This document shows positions 1-8,094 of a stretch of 64,000 nucleotides of DNA, one piece after another (the stretch's first letter is position 1; each line of letters starts with the position of its first letter). The stretch comes from an uncultured Lachnospiraceae bacterium (lineage in GTDB: Bacteria > Bacillota > Clostridia > Lachnospirales > Lachnospiraceae). The notes beneath the pieces are model-generated. The model did not search any database and had not been told where the DNA came from. It saw only the letters and a list, made by a program, of their open reading frames with translations. The DNA lies in assembly GCA_949840805.1 (NCBI GenBank), contig CATKXR010000007.1, forward strand, positions 62,001 to 126,000. The letters run 5' to 3'. The translations under genes and the position numbers were made by a program.

Positions 1-455
1 TTATCGCCGATGAGCCGGTGTCGGCCCTGGATGTGTCCATCCAGGCCCAGGTGCTGAACCTGATGAACCAGCTCAAGAAGGATTTTAACCTTACCTATAT
101 TTTTGTGGCCCATGACCTGAGTGTGGTGGAGCATATCAGCGACCGGGTGGGCGTCATGTATCTGGGGAATTTTGTGGAGGTGGGAAATAAGGAAAGCTTA
201 TACCGCAAGCCCCTTCACCCGTACACCCAGGCGCTTTTGTCGGCGGTTCCGGTGCCGGACCCTACGGCTAAGAAGGAGAGGATGATCCTGGAGGGAAATA
301 TCCCGTCTCCTCTTAACCCGCCTAAGGGGTGCAAGTTCCATACCCGGTGCCCGAAGGCCATGGGGTGCTGCAAGGCAGAGGCGCCAAAGCGGTACCAGGT
401 CAGCGACGACCATTATGTATATTGCCACCTATATGACGATGTAAACAACCAATAA
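1..455 (+). CDS. Peptide ABC transporter ATP-binding protein (OppF/DppF type), 3' part
   Basis: This is the C-terminal part of the ATPase subunit that powers import of oligo- or dipeptides; the gene starts before the window. The visible protein begins inside Walker B (IADEP), followed by the D-loop (SALD), the switch histidine (VAHDLS) and the oligopeptide-ABC C-terminal domain. That last domain contains the [12 protein letters not shown] motif and a Cys-rich tail ([10 protein letters not shown]...CC...C) typical of OppD/OppF/DppF proteins. The frame is open to base 3. The peptidase genes that follow on the same strand fit a peptide uptake and degradation operon. Whether the substrate is di- or oligopeptides cannot be told from this fragment. 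Confidence 0.93.
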   Translation, partial: IADEPVSALDVSIQAQVLNLMNQLKKDFNLTYIFVAHDLSVVEHISDRVGVMYLGNFVEVGNKESLYRKPLHPYTQALLSAVPVPDPTAKKERMILEGNIPSPLNPPKGCKFHTRCPKAMGCCKAEAPKRYQVSDDHYVYCHLYDDVNNQ

Positions 456-466
456 GTTACGATCAG

Positions 467-505
467 GATACTCCCGGAATCTTAGAGCAGGATTTCGGGG
501 GTATC
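467..505 (+). terminator. Stem-loop between the ABC gene and the D-aminopeptidase gene
   Basis: A 15-nt inverted repeat (GATACTCCCGGAATC against GATTTCGGGGGTATC, with two non-Watson-Crick positions) encloses a 9-nt loop. No T-run follows, so it may be a processing or partial termination hairpin inside the operon rather than a full terminator. Confidence 0.5.
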
Positions 506-534
506 TATGACGAAAGGGGAGAATTGTCTTTGCC

Positions 535-1335
535 ATGAAGATTTTTATCAGTGCGGATATCGAAGGCTGCGCCGGGCTGGCCCTTCCGGCGGAAACCCAT
601 AAACAGGAAGCCGTGTACCAGGCTTTTGCCCGGGAGATGACAAGGGAAGTATTGGCGGCCTGTGAGGCGGCCAGGGAAATGGGGGCGACGGATATTGTGG
701 TGAAGGACGGCCATGGGGACGCATCGAATATCGACCCGCTTGAGATGCCGGATTATGTGAGGCTGATCCGGGGGAAAAGCGGCCATCCTTATAATATGAT
801 GTGGGGGCTGGATGAAAGCTTTGACGGTGTTTTGTATATTGGATACCATGCGCCGGCCGGGAACCCGGAGTTTTCCATCAGCCATACTTCTACCGGCAAC
901 AGTTTGTATATCCGCCTGAACGGGGAGTGTATGAGCGAGTTTATGCTGAACACATATACGGCTGCCAGCCTGGGGGTGCCGGTGCTTTTTCTGTCCGGGG
1001 ATGAGGCTGTCTGCCGTCTGGCCAAGGCCCAGGTGCCGGAGATGGAGACTGTGGCGACAAAAAGAGGGACAGGAGGGGCAACCGTCTGCGAGCCTTCGGG
1101 GGCCGTTCTGGAGGGAATCCGCGCAGGGGTGAAAAAGGCCCTCCGGGGGGATCTTTCCAGGTGCAGGGTTAAGCTGCCGGAAAAGTTTGTCTATGAAGTG
1201 ACCTTTAAGGACTGGAAAAAGGCGTATCAGATGTCTTTTTATCCGGGGATGGAGAAGGTAGATACCTTTACCGACCGGCTGACGGCCGGAAGGTGGATGG
1301 ATGTGGTGACGGCCCACTGCTTTGTGGTGTATTAA
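535..1335 (+). CDS. M55 family D-aminopeptidase (DppA-like)
   Basis: The 266-residue protein starts MKIFISADIEGC, the signature of the DppA family of zinc D-aminopeptidases, which cleave D-amino acids from the N-terminus of short peptides (for example D-Ala-D-Ala). Family zinc-ligand positions are matched by D8, E10, H60 and H105; a later acidic ligand is probably E131, and H117 matches the conserved catalytic-site histidine. No signal peptide is present, so it should be cytoplasmic. In Bacillus the homologue is encoded with a dipeptide ABC transporter, as here, which suggests recycling of cell-wall or dietary peptides. The ATG at 535 is preceded by AAGGGGAG. Substrate preference is inferred from the family. 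Confidence 0.9.
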   Translation: MKIFISADIEGCAGLALPAETHKQEAVYQAFAREMTREVLAACEAAREMGATDIVVKDGHGDASNIDPLEMPDYVRLIRGKSGHPYNMMWGLDESFDGVLYIGYHAPAGNPEFSISHTSTGNSLYIRLNGECMSEFMLNTYTAASLGVPVLFLSGDEAVCRLAKAQVPEMETVATKRGTGGATVCEPSGAVLEGIRAGVKKALRGDLSRCRVKLPEKFVYEVTFKDWKKAYQMSFYPGMEKVDTFTDRLTAGRWMDVVTAHCFVVY

Positions 1336-1380
1336 ATATAGCCGGGATAAGAAAGAATGGAATAAAGGAGACTTTTGATC

Positions 1381-2475
1381 ATGGATATGCAGATGTTTGG
1401 CCGGATTTCGGATGCGTTTGGTCCGAGTGGATTTGAGGAGGATGTGATTCGTGTCATTGCGGGATATTGTAAAGAGTATCACGTGGAAAATGACGGGATG
1501 AACAACCTGTATGTCAGGATGCCGGGAGCGGACGGGAATAAGCCGGTGATCCAACTGGATGCCCACACGGACGAGTGCGGCTTTATGGTGCAGGCCATTC
1601 ACGATAACGGGGTTCTTGGGATTCTTATGCTGGGAGGGTTTTCACTCAGCAACATCCCGGCTCATACGGTGATGATCCGGACAAGGAGCGGGAAGATGGT
1701 CCGGGGGATCATCACTTCCAAACCGGTTCATTTTATGAACGAAAAAGAGCGGGCTTCCCAGGAACTTGATATTGAGAGGATCTATGTGGATATCGGCGCC
1801 ACCAGCAGGCAGGAGGTGGAAGAGGTATTCGGGATTTCCATCGGGGATCCCATGGTGCCGGAAGTGTCTTTTTCCTATGATGAGGAACATGAGATCTGCC
1901 TGGGGAAGGCTTTTGACAACCGGGCCGGGTGCGCCTGCATTGTGGATACCATGAAGCAGTTGTTTGGGGAGCGGGAGAAGCTTTCGGTGCAGGTAGTAGG
2001 CGCCTTCGCCGCCCAGGAGGAAGTGGGAATGCGGGGAGCCACGGTGACGGCCCAGGTGGTGAAGCCGGATCTTGCCATTGTGTTTGAGGGTTCTCCTTCG
2101 GATGATTTTTATTTCAGCGCCTCGCAGGCACAGGGGAAAATGAAGAGCGGGGTGCAGATCCGCCGGATGGACAAGAGCTATGTGTCCAATCCTGTGTTTG
2201 CCGGATATGCCGCTGAACTGGCTGAAAAGTACGGGATTCCTTATCAGGAGACCGTGAGAAGGGGAGGGAGTACCAATGCGGGAAAGATCAGCCTGACCGG
2301 CAAAGCGGTTCCTGTACTGGTGCTGGGAGTACCCAGCCGTTACGTGCATACGCATTATAATTTCTGCGCCAAAAAGGATCTGGAGGCGGCAGTCAGCCTG
2401 GCCGTGCAGGTGATACGGGAACTGGACGTGGAGCGGCTGCGGCAGATCTGCAGGAAGGACGTGCTGAAACGGTAG
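1381..2475 (+). CDS. M42 family metallopeptidase (glutamyl/deblocking aminopeptidase type)
   Basis: About 364 residues with the M42 landmarks in order: a metal-binding LDAHTDECGF motif (H62, D64), the bridging Asp in KAFDNRAG, the catalytic Glu pair in AAQEEVGMRGA, and the late GGSTNAGK and VPSRYVHTH segments. M42 enzymes are large cytosolic tetrahedral dinuclear-zinc aminopeptidases that finish the breakdown of short peptides. I prefer the ATG at 1381, 10 nt after AAAGGAG; a TTG six bases upstream is possible but sits too close to that site. The gene follows the D-aminopeptidase by 45 nt, so the two are likely co-transcribed downstream of the peptide transporter. Confidence 0.9.
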   Translation: MDMQMFGRISDAFGPSGFEEDVIRVIAGYCKEYHVENDGMNNLYVRMPGADGNKPVIQLDAHTDECGFMVQAIHDNGVLGILMLGGFSLSNIPAHTVMIRTRSGKMVRGIITSKPVHFMNEKERASQELDIERIYVDIGATSRQEVEEVFGISIGDPMVPEVSFSYDEEHEICLGKAFDNRAGCACIVDTMKQLFGEREKLSVQVVGAFAAQEEVGMRGATVTAQVVKPDLAIVFEGSPSDDFYFSASQAQGKMKSGVQIRRMDKSYVSNPVFAGYAAELAEKYGIPYQETVRRGGSTNAGKISLTGKAVPVLVLGVPSRYVHTHYNFCAKKDLEAAVSLAVQVIRELDVERLRQICRKDVLKR

Positions 2476-2580
2476 TGCGCGGCATGCCAGAAGCTTGCTG
2501 AAACGGCAGGGCAGTGTGCCGGGAATGCGCTGAAACGGCAGGGAGGCGTGCCGGGAGCAGGTTGGTATGCCGCTCCCGGC
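2463..2580 (+). repeat. Degenerate 32-34 bp tandem repeat with terminal hairpin
   Basis: The core GCTGAAACGG occurs at 2463, 2497 and 2529, each followed by a degenerate TGCC(GGGA) segment. The first copy is the end of the M42 gene, so the gene's tail seems to have been duplicated into the spacer. The last unit ends in a perfect 9-bp hairpin, GCCGGGAGC (2550-2558) against GCTCCCGGC (2572-2580). No T-run follows. Confidence 0.65.
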
Positions 2581-2611
2581 GCGGAATGATTTCGGAAAGG
2601 ATTAGGAGAAC

Positions 2612-3349
2612 ATGAATCGGAAAAAACCTGTAATCGGAATCCTGGGTCTTACCAGAAGGACGGATCCAGGCCTGTATGTGAGCGGAGAGCATGTTTTTAC
2701 AGGAAGCGCCAGTGTCCGGGCCGTTCTGATGAACGGCGGCATGCCGGTGGTGGTTCCGGCTGCCGCGGCTGCGAAAGACGCGGAGGCCGCCATATCTTTC
2801 TGCGACGGCCTTCTGTTTCCCGGAGGGGAAGATATGACCCCTTGGTATTATGACGAGGAGCCTCTTCCCGTGATCGGCGCCTTCCGGCCTGAGATTGACG
2901 ATGCGTGGCTGAAGGCAGGGCGGTATGCCCTGGAACATAAGATCCCTATGCTTGGTATCTGCAAGGGGCATCAGACTTTGAATGTTCTTATGGGAGGAAG
3001 CCTTTACCAGGATTTATCGCTCCAGGAGGGAGAACGGATACAACATCTGCAGAAATACAACCGGTCTTATCTTACCCATCATGTGGAAGTGGAAGAGGGG
3101 ACCCGGCTGGCAGGGATTTTTGGCGCAGGGAAGTTAAAGACCAATTCCATGCACCATCAGGCGGTGAAAAAGCCGGGAAAGGGCCTTAGAATATCCGCCA
3201 GGGCATGCGACGGCACGATAGAAGGCCTGGAGGACGAAGAAGGGCTGATTATGGGGGTGCAGTGGCACCCGGAGGATCTGGTGGATTCGGCTCCGGTTAT
3301 GAACCGGCTGTTTGCGGATCTGGTGGAGCGGGCCGCGAGGCGGGAGTAG
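2612..3349 (+). CDS. Gamma-glutamyl-gamma-aminobutyrate hydrolase family protein (class I glutamine amidotransferase-like, C26)
   Basis: The 245-residue protein carries the class I amidotransferase triad: the nucleophile elbow GICKGHQ (C117) and the WHPED motif (H219, E221). The N-terminal KPVIGILGLT and the LLFPGGEDM segment match the PuuD / peptidase C26 branch, which hydrolyses gamma-glutamyl bonds. No synthetase domain is attached, so it acts as a stand-alone hydrolase, probably in the cytosol. It is the last gene of the peptide-processing run and is followed by a strong terminator. The true gamma-glutamyl substrate is unknown. The start is the ATG at 2612, after an AGGA site. Confidence 0.87.
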   Translation: MNRKKPVIGILGLTRRTDPGLYVSGEHVFTGSASVRAVLMNGGMPVVVPAAAAAKDAEAAISFCDGLLFPGGEDMTPWYYDEEPLPVIGAFRPEIDDAWLKAGRYALEHKIPMLGICKGHQTLNVLMGGSLYQDLSLQEGERIQHLQKYNRSYLTHHVEVEEGTRLAGIFGAGKLKTNSMHHQAVKKPGKGLRISARACDGTIEGLEDEEGLIMGVQWHPEDLVDSAPVMNRLFADLVERAARRE

Positions 3350-3375
3350 GATTCATATTTAAAAATCAAAAAAAG

Positions 3376-3398
3376 AGGACCCGGACGGGTCCTTTTAT
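3376..3398 (+). terminator. Bidirectional rho-independent terminator
   Basis: The GC-rich hairpin AGGACCC-GGAC-GGGTCCT is flanked by an A-run on the left and TTTTATT on the right. It can stop the rightward peptidase operon and the leftward transport operon. The stop codon of the minus-strand gene (3395-3397) lies inside the T-run. Confidence 0.85.
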
Positions 3399-4672
3399 TG
3401 TCCGGTCATAATCCGGATAATCTCTTCGTTTGTCTGCTGCATTCCGTCTTTTCCCAGCCTGCCTACGTTTCGTATGGTTTCTTCCACACCTTTGGTGACG
3501 ATCCCGTCGCCGCCGTAAAACTGCTGTCCACGTTTATACATGTTGTAGCCTAAAAGTCCGGCGTCCACGGCGGAGGCGATCTTGGCCGCACAGGAAGCTT
3601 TGGCGCCATCGCACACGATGCCGGAGACAATGGCAAGGGCGTTGACGACCGTGTGGACGATCTCTTTAAAACCGCCGCCGCAGAGGTAGGCTATGCCCGC
3701 CCCAGCTGCAGAACCGGCATTTACGGCGCCGCAGTAGGCGGAGAGCCGTCCGATCATGGTCTTCTGGTGGATGGCGCACAGATTGGACAGGGCCAGGGCC
3801 CGCAGTGTTTTTTCTTCATCGGCGCCCAGTTCATCGGCATATACCAAAACAGGCACGGATACCGTAATGCCCTGGTTGCCGCTGCCGGAATTGATAATCA
3901 CAGGCAGCTCGCAGCCATTCATACGGGCGTCGGACCCGGCGGCGGCCATGGCCTTTGCCCGGGCCTGAACATCCTGGCCCAGGGAATCCAGAAGAACCTT
4001 TCCGATATTGGCGCCATAGTCGCCCTGCATGCCTTCCCGGGCAATCTTCATGTTGAATTCGGCCTGACGGTTTAACGGTTCCCGGATATCATCCACATCC
4101 ACGGTGTTGATAAAATCCCAGATTCCTTTCATGTCCAGAAGGGAGCGGTCGGTAAGGTTTTCTTCTTTTTCTTCTTCGATAGGCAGGTCAAGCAGGACTT
4201 CCCCATTTTTTTCCTTATGTACAATGTTGGTATGGTAGTTGGCAATCCGTACCATACTGCTGTCATTTCCGTGATACAGCTTCACTATAATGTCGAAAAT
4301 AATATGATTGTCCACATGTTCTACGGAAACAGGCACCTGTTCCAGGAATACACGGATCTGGGCCTGCTGTTCTTGCGTGACGCAGGAGATTACTTCAAGC
4401 TGCCTGCCGGCGTTTCCGGCCACAATGCCCGCTGCCGCCGCGGCCGCGATTCCTTTGAGATGGCCGGTATTGGGTACAATCACGGATTTCACATTTTTAA
4501 TAATGCTTCCGCTCGCTCCCACTTCCACCCGCTCCGGCATGCAGCCCAGAAGTTCTCTTGCCGTGGCGGCGGCATAGGCCAGCGCTATGGGTTCGGTACA
4601 GCCCATGGCGGGAATCAGTTCTTCTTTCAGGATATCGATATAGGCCTGATAGCGAATGTCATTTTTATCCAT
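3395..4672 (-). CDS. L-cysteine desulfidase / L-serine dehydratase alpha-like protein (UPF0597, CyuA/YhaM family)
   Basis: The 425-residue protein belongs to the UPF0597 family, whose E. coli member CyuA (YhaM) breaks L-cysteine down to pyruvate, ammonia and sulfide. Visible family motifs are EELIPAMGCTEPIALAYA near the N-terminus and the Gly-rich late segment NSGSGNQGI. Conserved cysteines (MGCTEP, NLCAIHQKT, YCGAVNAG, YLCGGG, CDGAKASC) are those expected to hold an iron-sulfur cluster. It is the last gene of a minus-strand run behind a carbohydrate ABC transporter, an unexpected partner. Either cysteine or serine breakdown is possible; sequence alone does not separate them. Confidence 0.85.
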   Translation of the reverse strand: MDKNDIRYQAYIDILKEELIPAMGCTEPIALAYAAATARELLGCMPERVEVGASGSIIKNVKSVIVPNTGHLKGIAAAAAAGIVAGNAGRQLEVISCVTQEQQAQIRVFLEQVPVSVEHVDNHIIFDIIVKLYHGNDSSMVRIANYHTNIVHKEKNGEVLLDLPIEEEKEENLTDRSLLDMKGIWDFINTVDVDDIREPLNRQAEFNMKIAREGMQGDYGANIGKVLLDSLGQDVQARAKAMAAAGSDARMNGCELPVIINSGSGNQGITVSVPVLVYADELGADEEKTLRALALSNLCAIHQKTMIGRLSAYCGAVNAGSAAGAGIAYLCGGGFKEIVHTVVNALAIVSGIVCDGAKASCAAKIASAVDAGLLGYNMYKRGQQFYGGDGIVTKGVEETIRNVGRLGKDGMQQTNEEIIRIMTGQ

Positions 4673-4711
4673 AGCTTCTTTTGTCCTTTCTAAGGAGGCT
4701 TTGGGGGACGG

Positions 4712-5545
4712 TTATCCCTTTACGGCTCCTTCCATGATACCTGCCTTCTGGAATTTTTCCAGGATCAGATATAACACAATAATGGGGATAATGACCAGTG
4801 TGGTTCCTGCCAGGATCACGGGCCAGGGAGTGGAAAGGCCTTCGCTGACGGGAAGCAGGGAGATCGTGACCATCAGGGTATATTTTGCCTGTTTCCTCAG
4901 ATACAGCAGGGGCCAGAAGAAATCATTCCAGCGGGCAATCAGGGTAATGGCGCCCCAGGAAGCCATGGCCGGCTTGATGACCGGGAGGATCACTTTCATA
5001 AAGATCCCGAAGTCGCTGCAGCCGTCAATCCTTGCGGCTTCCACCAGCTCATCGGGAACGTCCGTGATATACTGGTTCATATAGAAGATTCCCACGGCAG
5101 TGGCGATCCTTGGAACCACCAGCGACCACAGGCTGTTGATCAGCCCTACTTTTCTCATAATGATAAACAGCGGCACGGAACCTACTTCCGGGGGAACCAG
5201 CATGGTGGCAATGACAAAATAGAACAGAAAAGTCCTTCCGGGGAACCGGTATTTGGCAAAAGCAAAGCCTGCCAGCGCGCAGAAGAAAAGGGAAGTTATG
5301 GTTCCCATAATGGTAGTGAATACGCTGTTATAGGTATTCTGCCAGACCGGAATCATTTCAAATAACCGCCGGAAATTGGCCAGGGTAGGATGTTCCACAA
5401 TAATGGAATGAAAGCCGGTAATGCTTTCTGATGTGCTCTTAATGGAGATCAGGCACATCCAGACAATGGGGAACAGGCAGATCAGGGTGATAAAAGCCAG
5501 CAGTCCGTAGACGGCCGCGGAAGAAATCATCTTATTTCGGTTCAT
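4712..5545 (-). CDS. Carbohydrate ABC transporter permease (MalG type)
   Basis: A 277-residue inner-membrane permease with about six transmembrane segments. It has the EAA loop that docks the ATPase (EAARIDGCSDFGIF) in the position typical of the MalG half of sugar importers. It follows the MalF-type permease by 15 nt and the two would form the heterodimeric channel. No ATPase gene is present in this operon; such transporters often share a distant multi-sugar ATPase (MsmK type), which is an inference here. The protein begins MNRNKM after a GGAGA site. Confidence 0.93.
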   Translation of the reverse strand: MNRNKMISSAAVYGLLAFITLICLFPIVWMCLISIKSTSESITGFHSIIVEHPTLANFRRLFEMIPVWQNTYNSVFTTIMGTITSLFFCALAGFAFAKYRFPGRTFLFYFVIATMLVPPEVGSVPLFIIMRKVGLINSLWSLVVPRIATAVGIFYMNQYITDVPDELVEAARIDGCSDFGIFMKVILPVIKPAMASWGAITLIARWNDFFWPLLYLRKQAKYTLMVTISLLPVSEGLSTPWPVILAGTTLVIIPIIVLYLILEKFQKAGIMEGAVKG

Positions 5546-5560
5546 AATCCTTCTCCTTTC

Positions 5561-6439
5561 CTACAGTTCACCCTGCCTGCGGCGGACCGCAAACTGAATG
5601 ACAGAAATCATCATCAGAATCAGGATAAGCACAACGCCGATGGCAGAGGCATATCCCATATTGAATACGTTAAATCCCGATTCGTACATATACTGGAACA
5701 GGGAGGAGTTGGAGGTTCCCGGTCCCGGAAGAATGTAAGATTCGTTAAACAGTTTCCACATATCCACTGTCAGGGTAACGGAACAGAAAAACAGGATGTT
5801 TTTCAGGGAAGGCAGGGTGATGAACCAGAACTGCTGTGCAGCATTGGCGCCATCCACCGTAGCGGCTTCGTAGTAATCTTTGGATATGTTCAAAAGGCCG
5901 GACAGCAGGATCATGGTAAACCATGGAGTATACCGCCATACATTCAGGATAATGACCGGAATCTTGGAAAAGGTGGTGCTGGTGAGCCATGGCACTTTGG
6001 AACCGCCGGCTAAGGAAATGACCTCGTTGACCAATCCCACATTTTCATCAAACAACATTCTGAAAATCAGGCCCATGGCAATGGCGGCGCAGATATTGGG
6101 CAGAAAGGTTGCCGTCTTGAAGAATGCCCGGGCTGAGTCCTTTCTCAGATAGCGGCTATTCAGCAAGCAGGCGATCAGAAGAGCGCAGCAGATGATCAGA
6201 ATCAGGCCGGAGATCCAGTAGATCACCGTGTTGCCTAAGGATTCCCAGAACATGTTGTCAACCGCCATCTTCTGATAATTGCCAAAGCCGCAAAATTCCG
6301 GGGAGCCGATGCCCTTCCAATCCGTCAGGCTGATATAAACCGTCCAGATTGTGGGGATTAGCTGAAATACAAAAAACAGGATGAAGAACGGAAGTATGAA
6401 CAAATAGGGGGCACGGTATTTTTTTAATGTCTGTAACAT
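5561..6439 (-). CDS. Carbohydrate ABC transporter permease (MalF/UgpA type)
   Basis: A 292-residue permease with about six membrane spans. It opens with the usual N-terminal run (RAPYLFILPFFILFFVFQL) and has the EAA motif EAATVDGANAAQQF. It is the first permease after the binding protein and pairs with the MalG-type permease next to it. The start is the ATG at 6439, preceded on its strand by GGAGGG. The spacer before it holds two hairpins (see 6486-6568) that could lower permease expression relative to the binding protein. The sugar transported is not apparent. Confidence 0.93.
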   Translation of the reverse strand: MLQTLKKYRAPYLFILPFFILFFVFQLIPTIWTVYISLTDWKGIGSPEFCGFGNYQKMAVDNMFWESLGNTVIYWISGLILIICCALLIACLLNSRYLRKDSARAFFKTATFLPNICAAIAMGLIFRMLFDENVGLVNEVISLAGGSKVPWLTSTTFSKIPVIILNVWRYTPWFTMILLSGLLNISKDYYEAATVDGANAAQQFWFITLPSLKNILFFCSVTLTVDMWKLFNESYILPGPGTSNSSLFQYMYESGFNVFNMGYASAIGVVLILILMMISVIQFAVRRRQGEL

Positions 6440-6485
6440 GACATCCCTCCTTACAGAATCATCTTATCAGTGGGAGTATCAAGGC

Positions 6486-6568
6486 AAGGAACTGCCGCAG
6501 GCTGTTTCCGGACAGTTCCTTACCGTATGGATATCCCCTTGAGTTTAACTCAGGAACAGTTTGTTCCT
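6486..6568 (-). promoter_or_regulatory. Two hairpins between binding-protein and permease genes
   Basis: A 9-bp stem AAGGAACTG (6486-6494) with CAGTTCCTT (6513-6521), and a 7-bp stem AGGAACA (6552-6558) with TGTTCCT (6562-6568). Both lie just after the solute-binding-protein gene. Such hairpins commonly protect mRNA or attenuate read-through so that binding protein exceeds permease. There is no strong T-run. Confidence 0.55.
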
Positions 6569-6574
6569 AAAGGA

Positions 6575-8017
6575 TTACTGATTAACCTCAGCCTTTCCGA
6601 TCTTGGCTTTCAGGTTTTTATCCATGTTGGCGATGGCATCCTCCATGGACTGGTTGCCAGCAACATATTTTTCCAATTCGGCGGAAATGATCTCGTCGGC
6701 TTCTGCGTCCTGGGGAGTTACCACCAGATTGTCGGCGCCGTTGGACAGGCATTTTCCTTCCATCTCACGGAAGGACATCCCGCCGTAATACTCAGAAGGT
6801 TCTTTCCAGAAGGGGTCTTCCAGCATCTCAATGGACACCGGATTGGAGTACGGCGCGTTTTGTGCTTCCATGGAATTGACCCAGACTTCCTTTGCCTCAA
6901 TATCAAAGGTAAAGTCATACCACATCATGCGGAACAGCTCAGAGTAAGGATTGTCGCCTTTTTCGATAATGCCCATGTACTGGGAGACCGGGGCTCCGGC
7001 TTTGCCCACGCCTTCAAACTCCGGCGCGGACATGACTCTCCACTGGCCTTTGGTGGCATCGCAGTTCTGTCTCATGAATTCATCCCAGAAGGCCCCGATA
7101 CAGAAGGTGGCCACCTTCTGGTTGTTGATGGCGTCATACAGAGCTGGTTCCATGATGGTAGTCTTCATCAGAAGGCCTTCGCTGTTCATGGTATCCAGCG
7201 CGCCCAGGGCTTTTTTGGTGCCTTCGTCCGTGCCGATAATCACTTCGCCGTTTTCATCCCAGATTTTTGCGCCGGCTGAAGGCATCAGGCCACGGCGTCC
7301 CCAGTATCTCCAGGTCTTGCTGGTGGGATCAATATAGGAGAGGTAGACCTGGCCGCCGCTCTTTTCTTTTAACTGGCGTCCTGCTTCTATGTAGCCTTCC
7401 ATGGTTTTCATGGTTTCCGGATCTATGCCGTACTGGTCAAAAATCTCCTTATTGTAGAACAATACCTGGGGGCGGACGGAATCCGGCAAAGCATAGATCT
7501 TTCCGTCAATGGTGGCGTCTTTGGTGGCATTGTCCACCATCTTATCCAGAAGGGGAGTCAGGTATTCTGTCTCGTCTTTCAAAAGCCCGGCCTTTGCCAG
7601 GTCCATGATAGTCACCGGATCCAGCATGGCGGCGTCCGGAAGGTCGTCGGTGGCGCCAGAAAGGGCCGTCATGGTGATCTTTTCCCGGATATCGGCGGTT
7701 CCCTCTGTCTGTACAAACTCGATCTTTACATCCGGGGCAATATCCCGGTGATTTTCCAGCCAGGTCTCAAAATACTGCTGCCGGTACTGGGGATTGCCCA
7801 TGGCATAAACCGTAAGGGTGCCTGCCGGGAAAACGGTGCCGGAAGCGGCAGCCTGGCTGTCGCCTTTCGGGCTTTCCTGGCCGGAGGCGCTGTTCTGGCC
7901 TGCTGTTCCTGCCGTTCCTGCGGCGTCTGCTGCCGGGGCGCTGTCGCCGCCGCCACAGGCGGTAAGGCTTCCGATGGTTATAGCCGCGGCTAATAGGACT
8001 GCAATTTTTTTCTTCAT
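6575..8017 (-). CDS. Extracellular solute-binding lipoprotein of a carbohydrate ABC transporter
   Basis: The 480-residue protein has a lipoprotein signal peptide (MKKKIAVLLAAAITIGSLTA then Cys21) and a low-complexity Gly/Ala/Ser/Gln linker of about 40 residues. After that comes a family 1 type solute-binding domain (GTLTVYAMGNPQ..., MTALSG, LYALPDSVRP, YNKEIFDQYGI, EAGRQLKEK). It is anchored outside the membrane and hands a sugar or sugar-like ligand to the two permeases encoded next. It follows the UroD-like gene by 77 nt in the same operon. The ligand cannot be predicted from the sequence. Confidence 0.92.
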   Translation of the reverse strand: MKKKIAVLLAAAITIGSLTACGGGDSAPAADAAGTAGTAGQNSASGQESPKGDSQAAASGTVFPAGTLTVYAMGNPQYRQQYFETWLENHRDIAPDVKIEFVQTEGTADIREKITMTALSGATDDLPDAAMLDPVTIMDLAKAGLLKDETEYLTPLLDKMVDNATKDATIDGKIYALPDSVRPQVLFYNKEIFDQYGIDPETMKTMEGYIEAGRQLKEKSGGQVYLSYIDPTSKTWRYWGRRGLMPSAGAKIWDENGEVIIGTDEGTKKALGALDTMNSEGLLMKTTIMEPALYDAINNQKVATFCIGAFWDEFMRQNCDATKGQWRVMSAPEFEGVGKAGAPVSQYMGIIEKGDNPYSELFRMMWYDFTFDIEAKEVWVNSMEAQNAPYSNPVSIEMLEDPFWKEPSEYYGGMSFREMEGKCLSNGADNLVVTPQDAEADEIISAELEKYVAGNQSMEDAIANMDKNLKAKIGKAEVNQ

Positions 8018-8094
8018 AATAGTTGATTCCTCCTTTAATTTAGATTGATATAATAAGATTCGCTGTAGCCGGCCGCTTTTTCTGTAGCCGTCCT

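Noticed and set aside
505-1602. Long open frame antisense to the D-aminopeptidase and M42 genes
   Set aside because: It spans two real genes and an intergenic stop region on the other strand, with His/Arg/Pro-rich composition typical of shadow frames.
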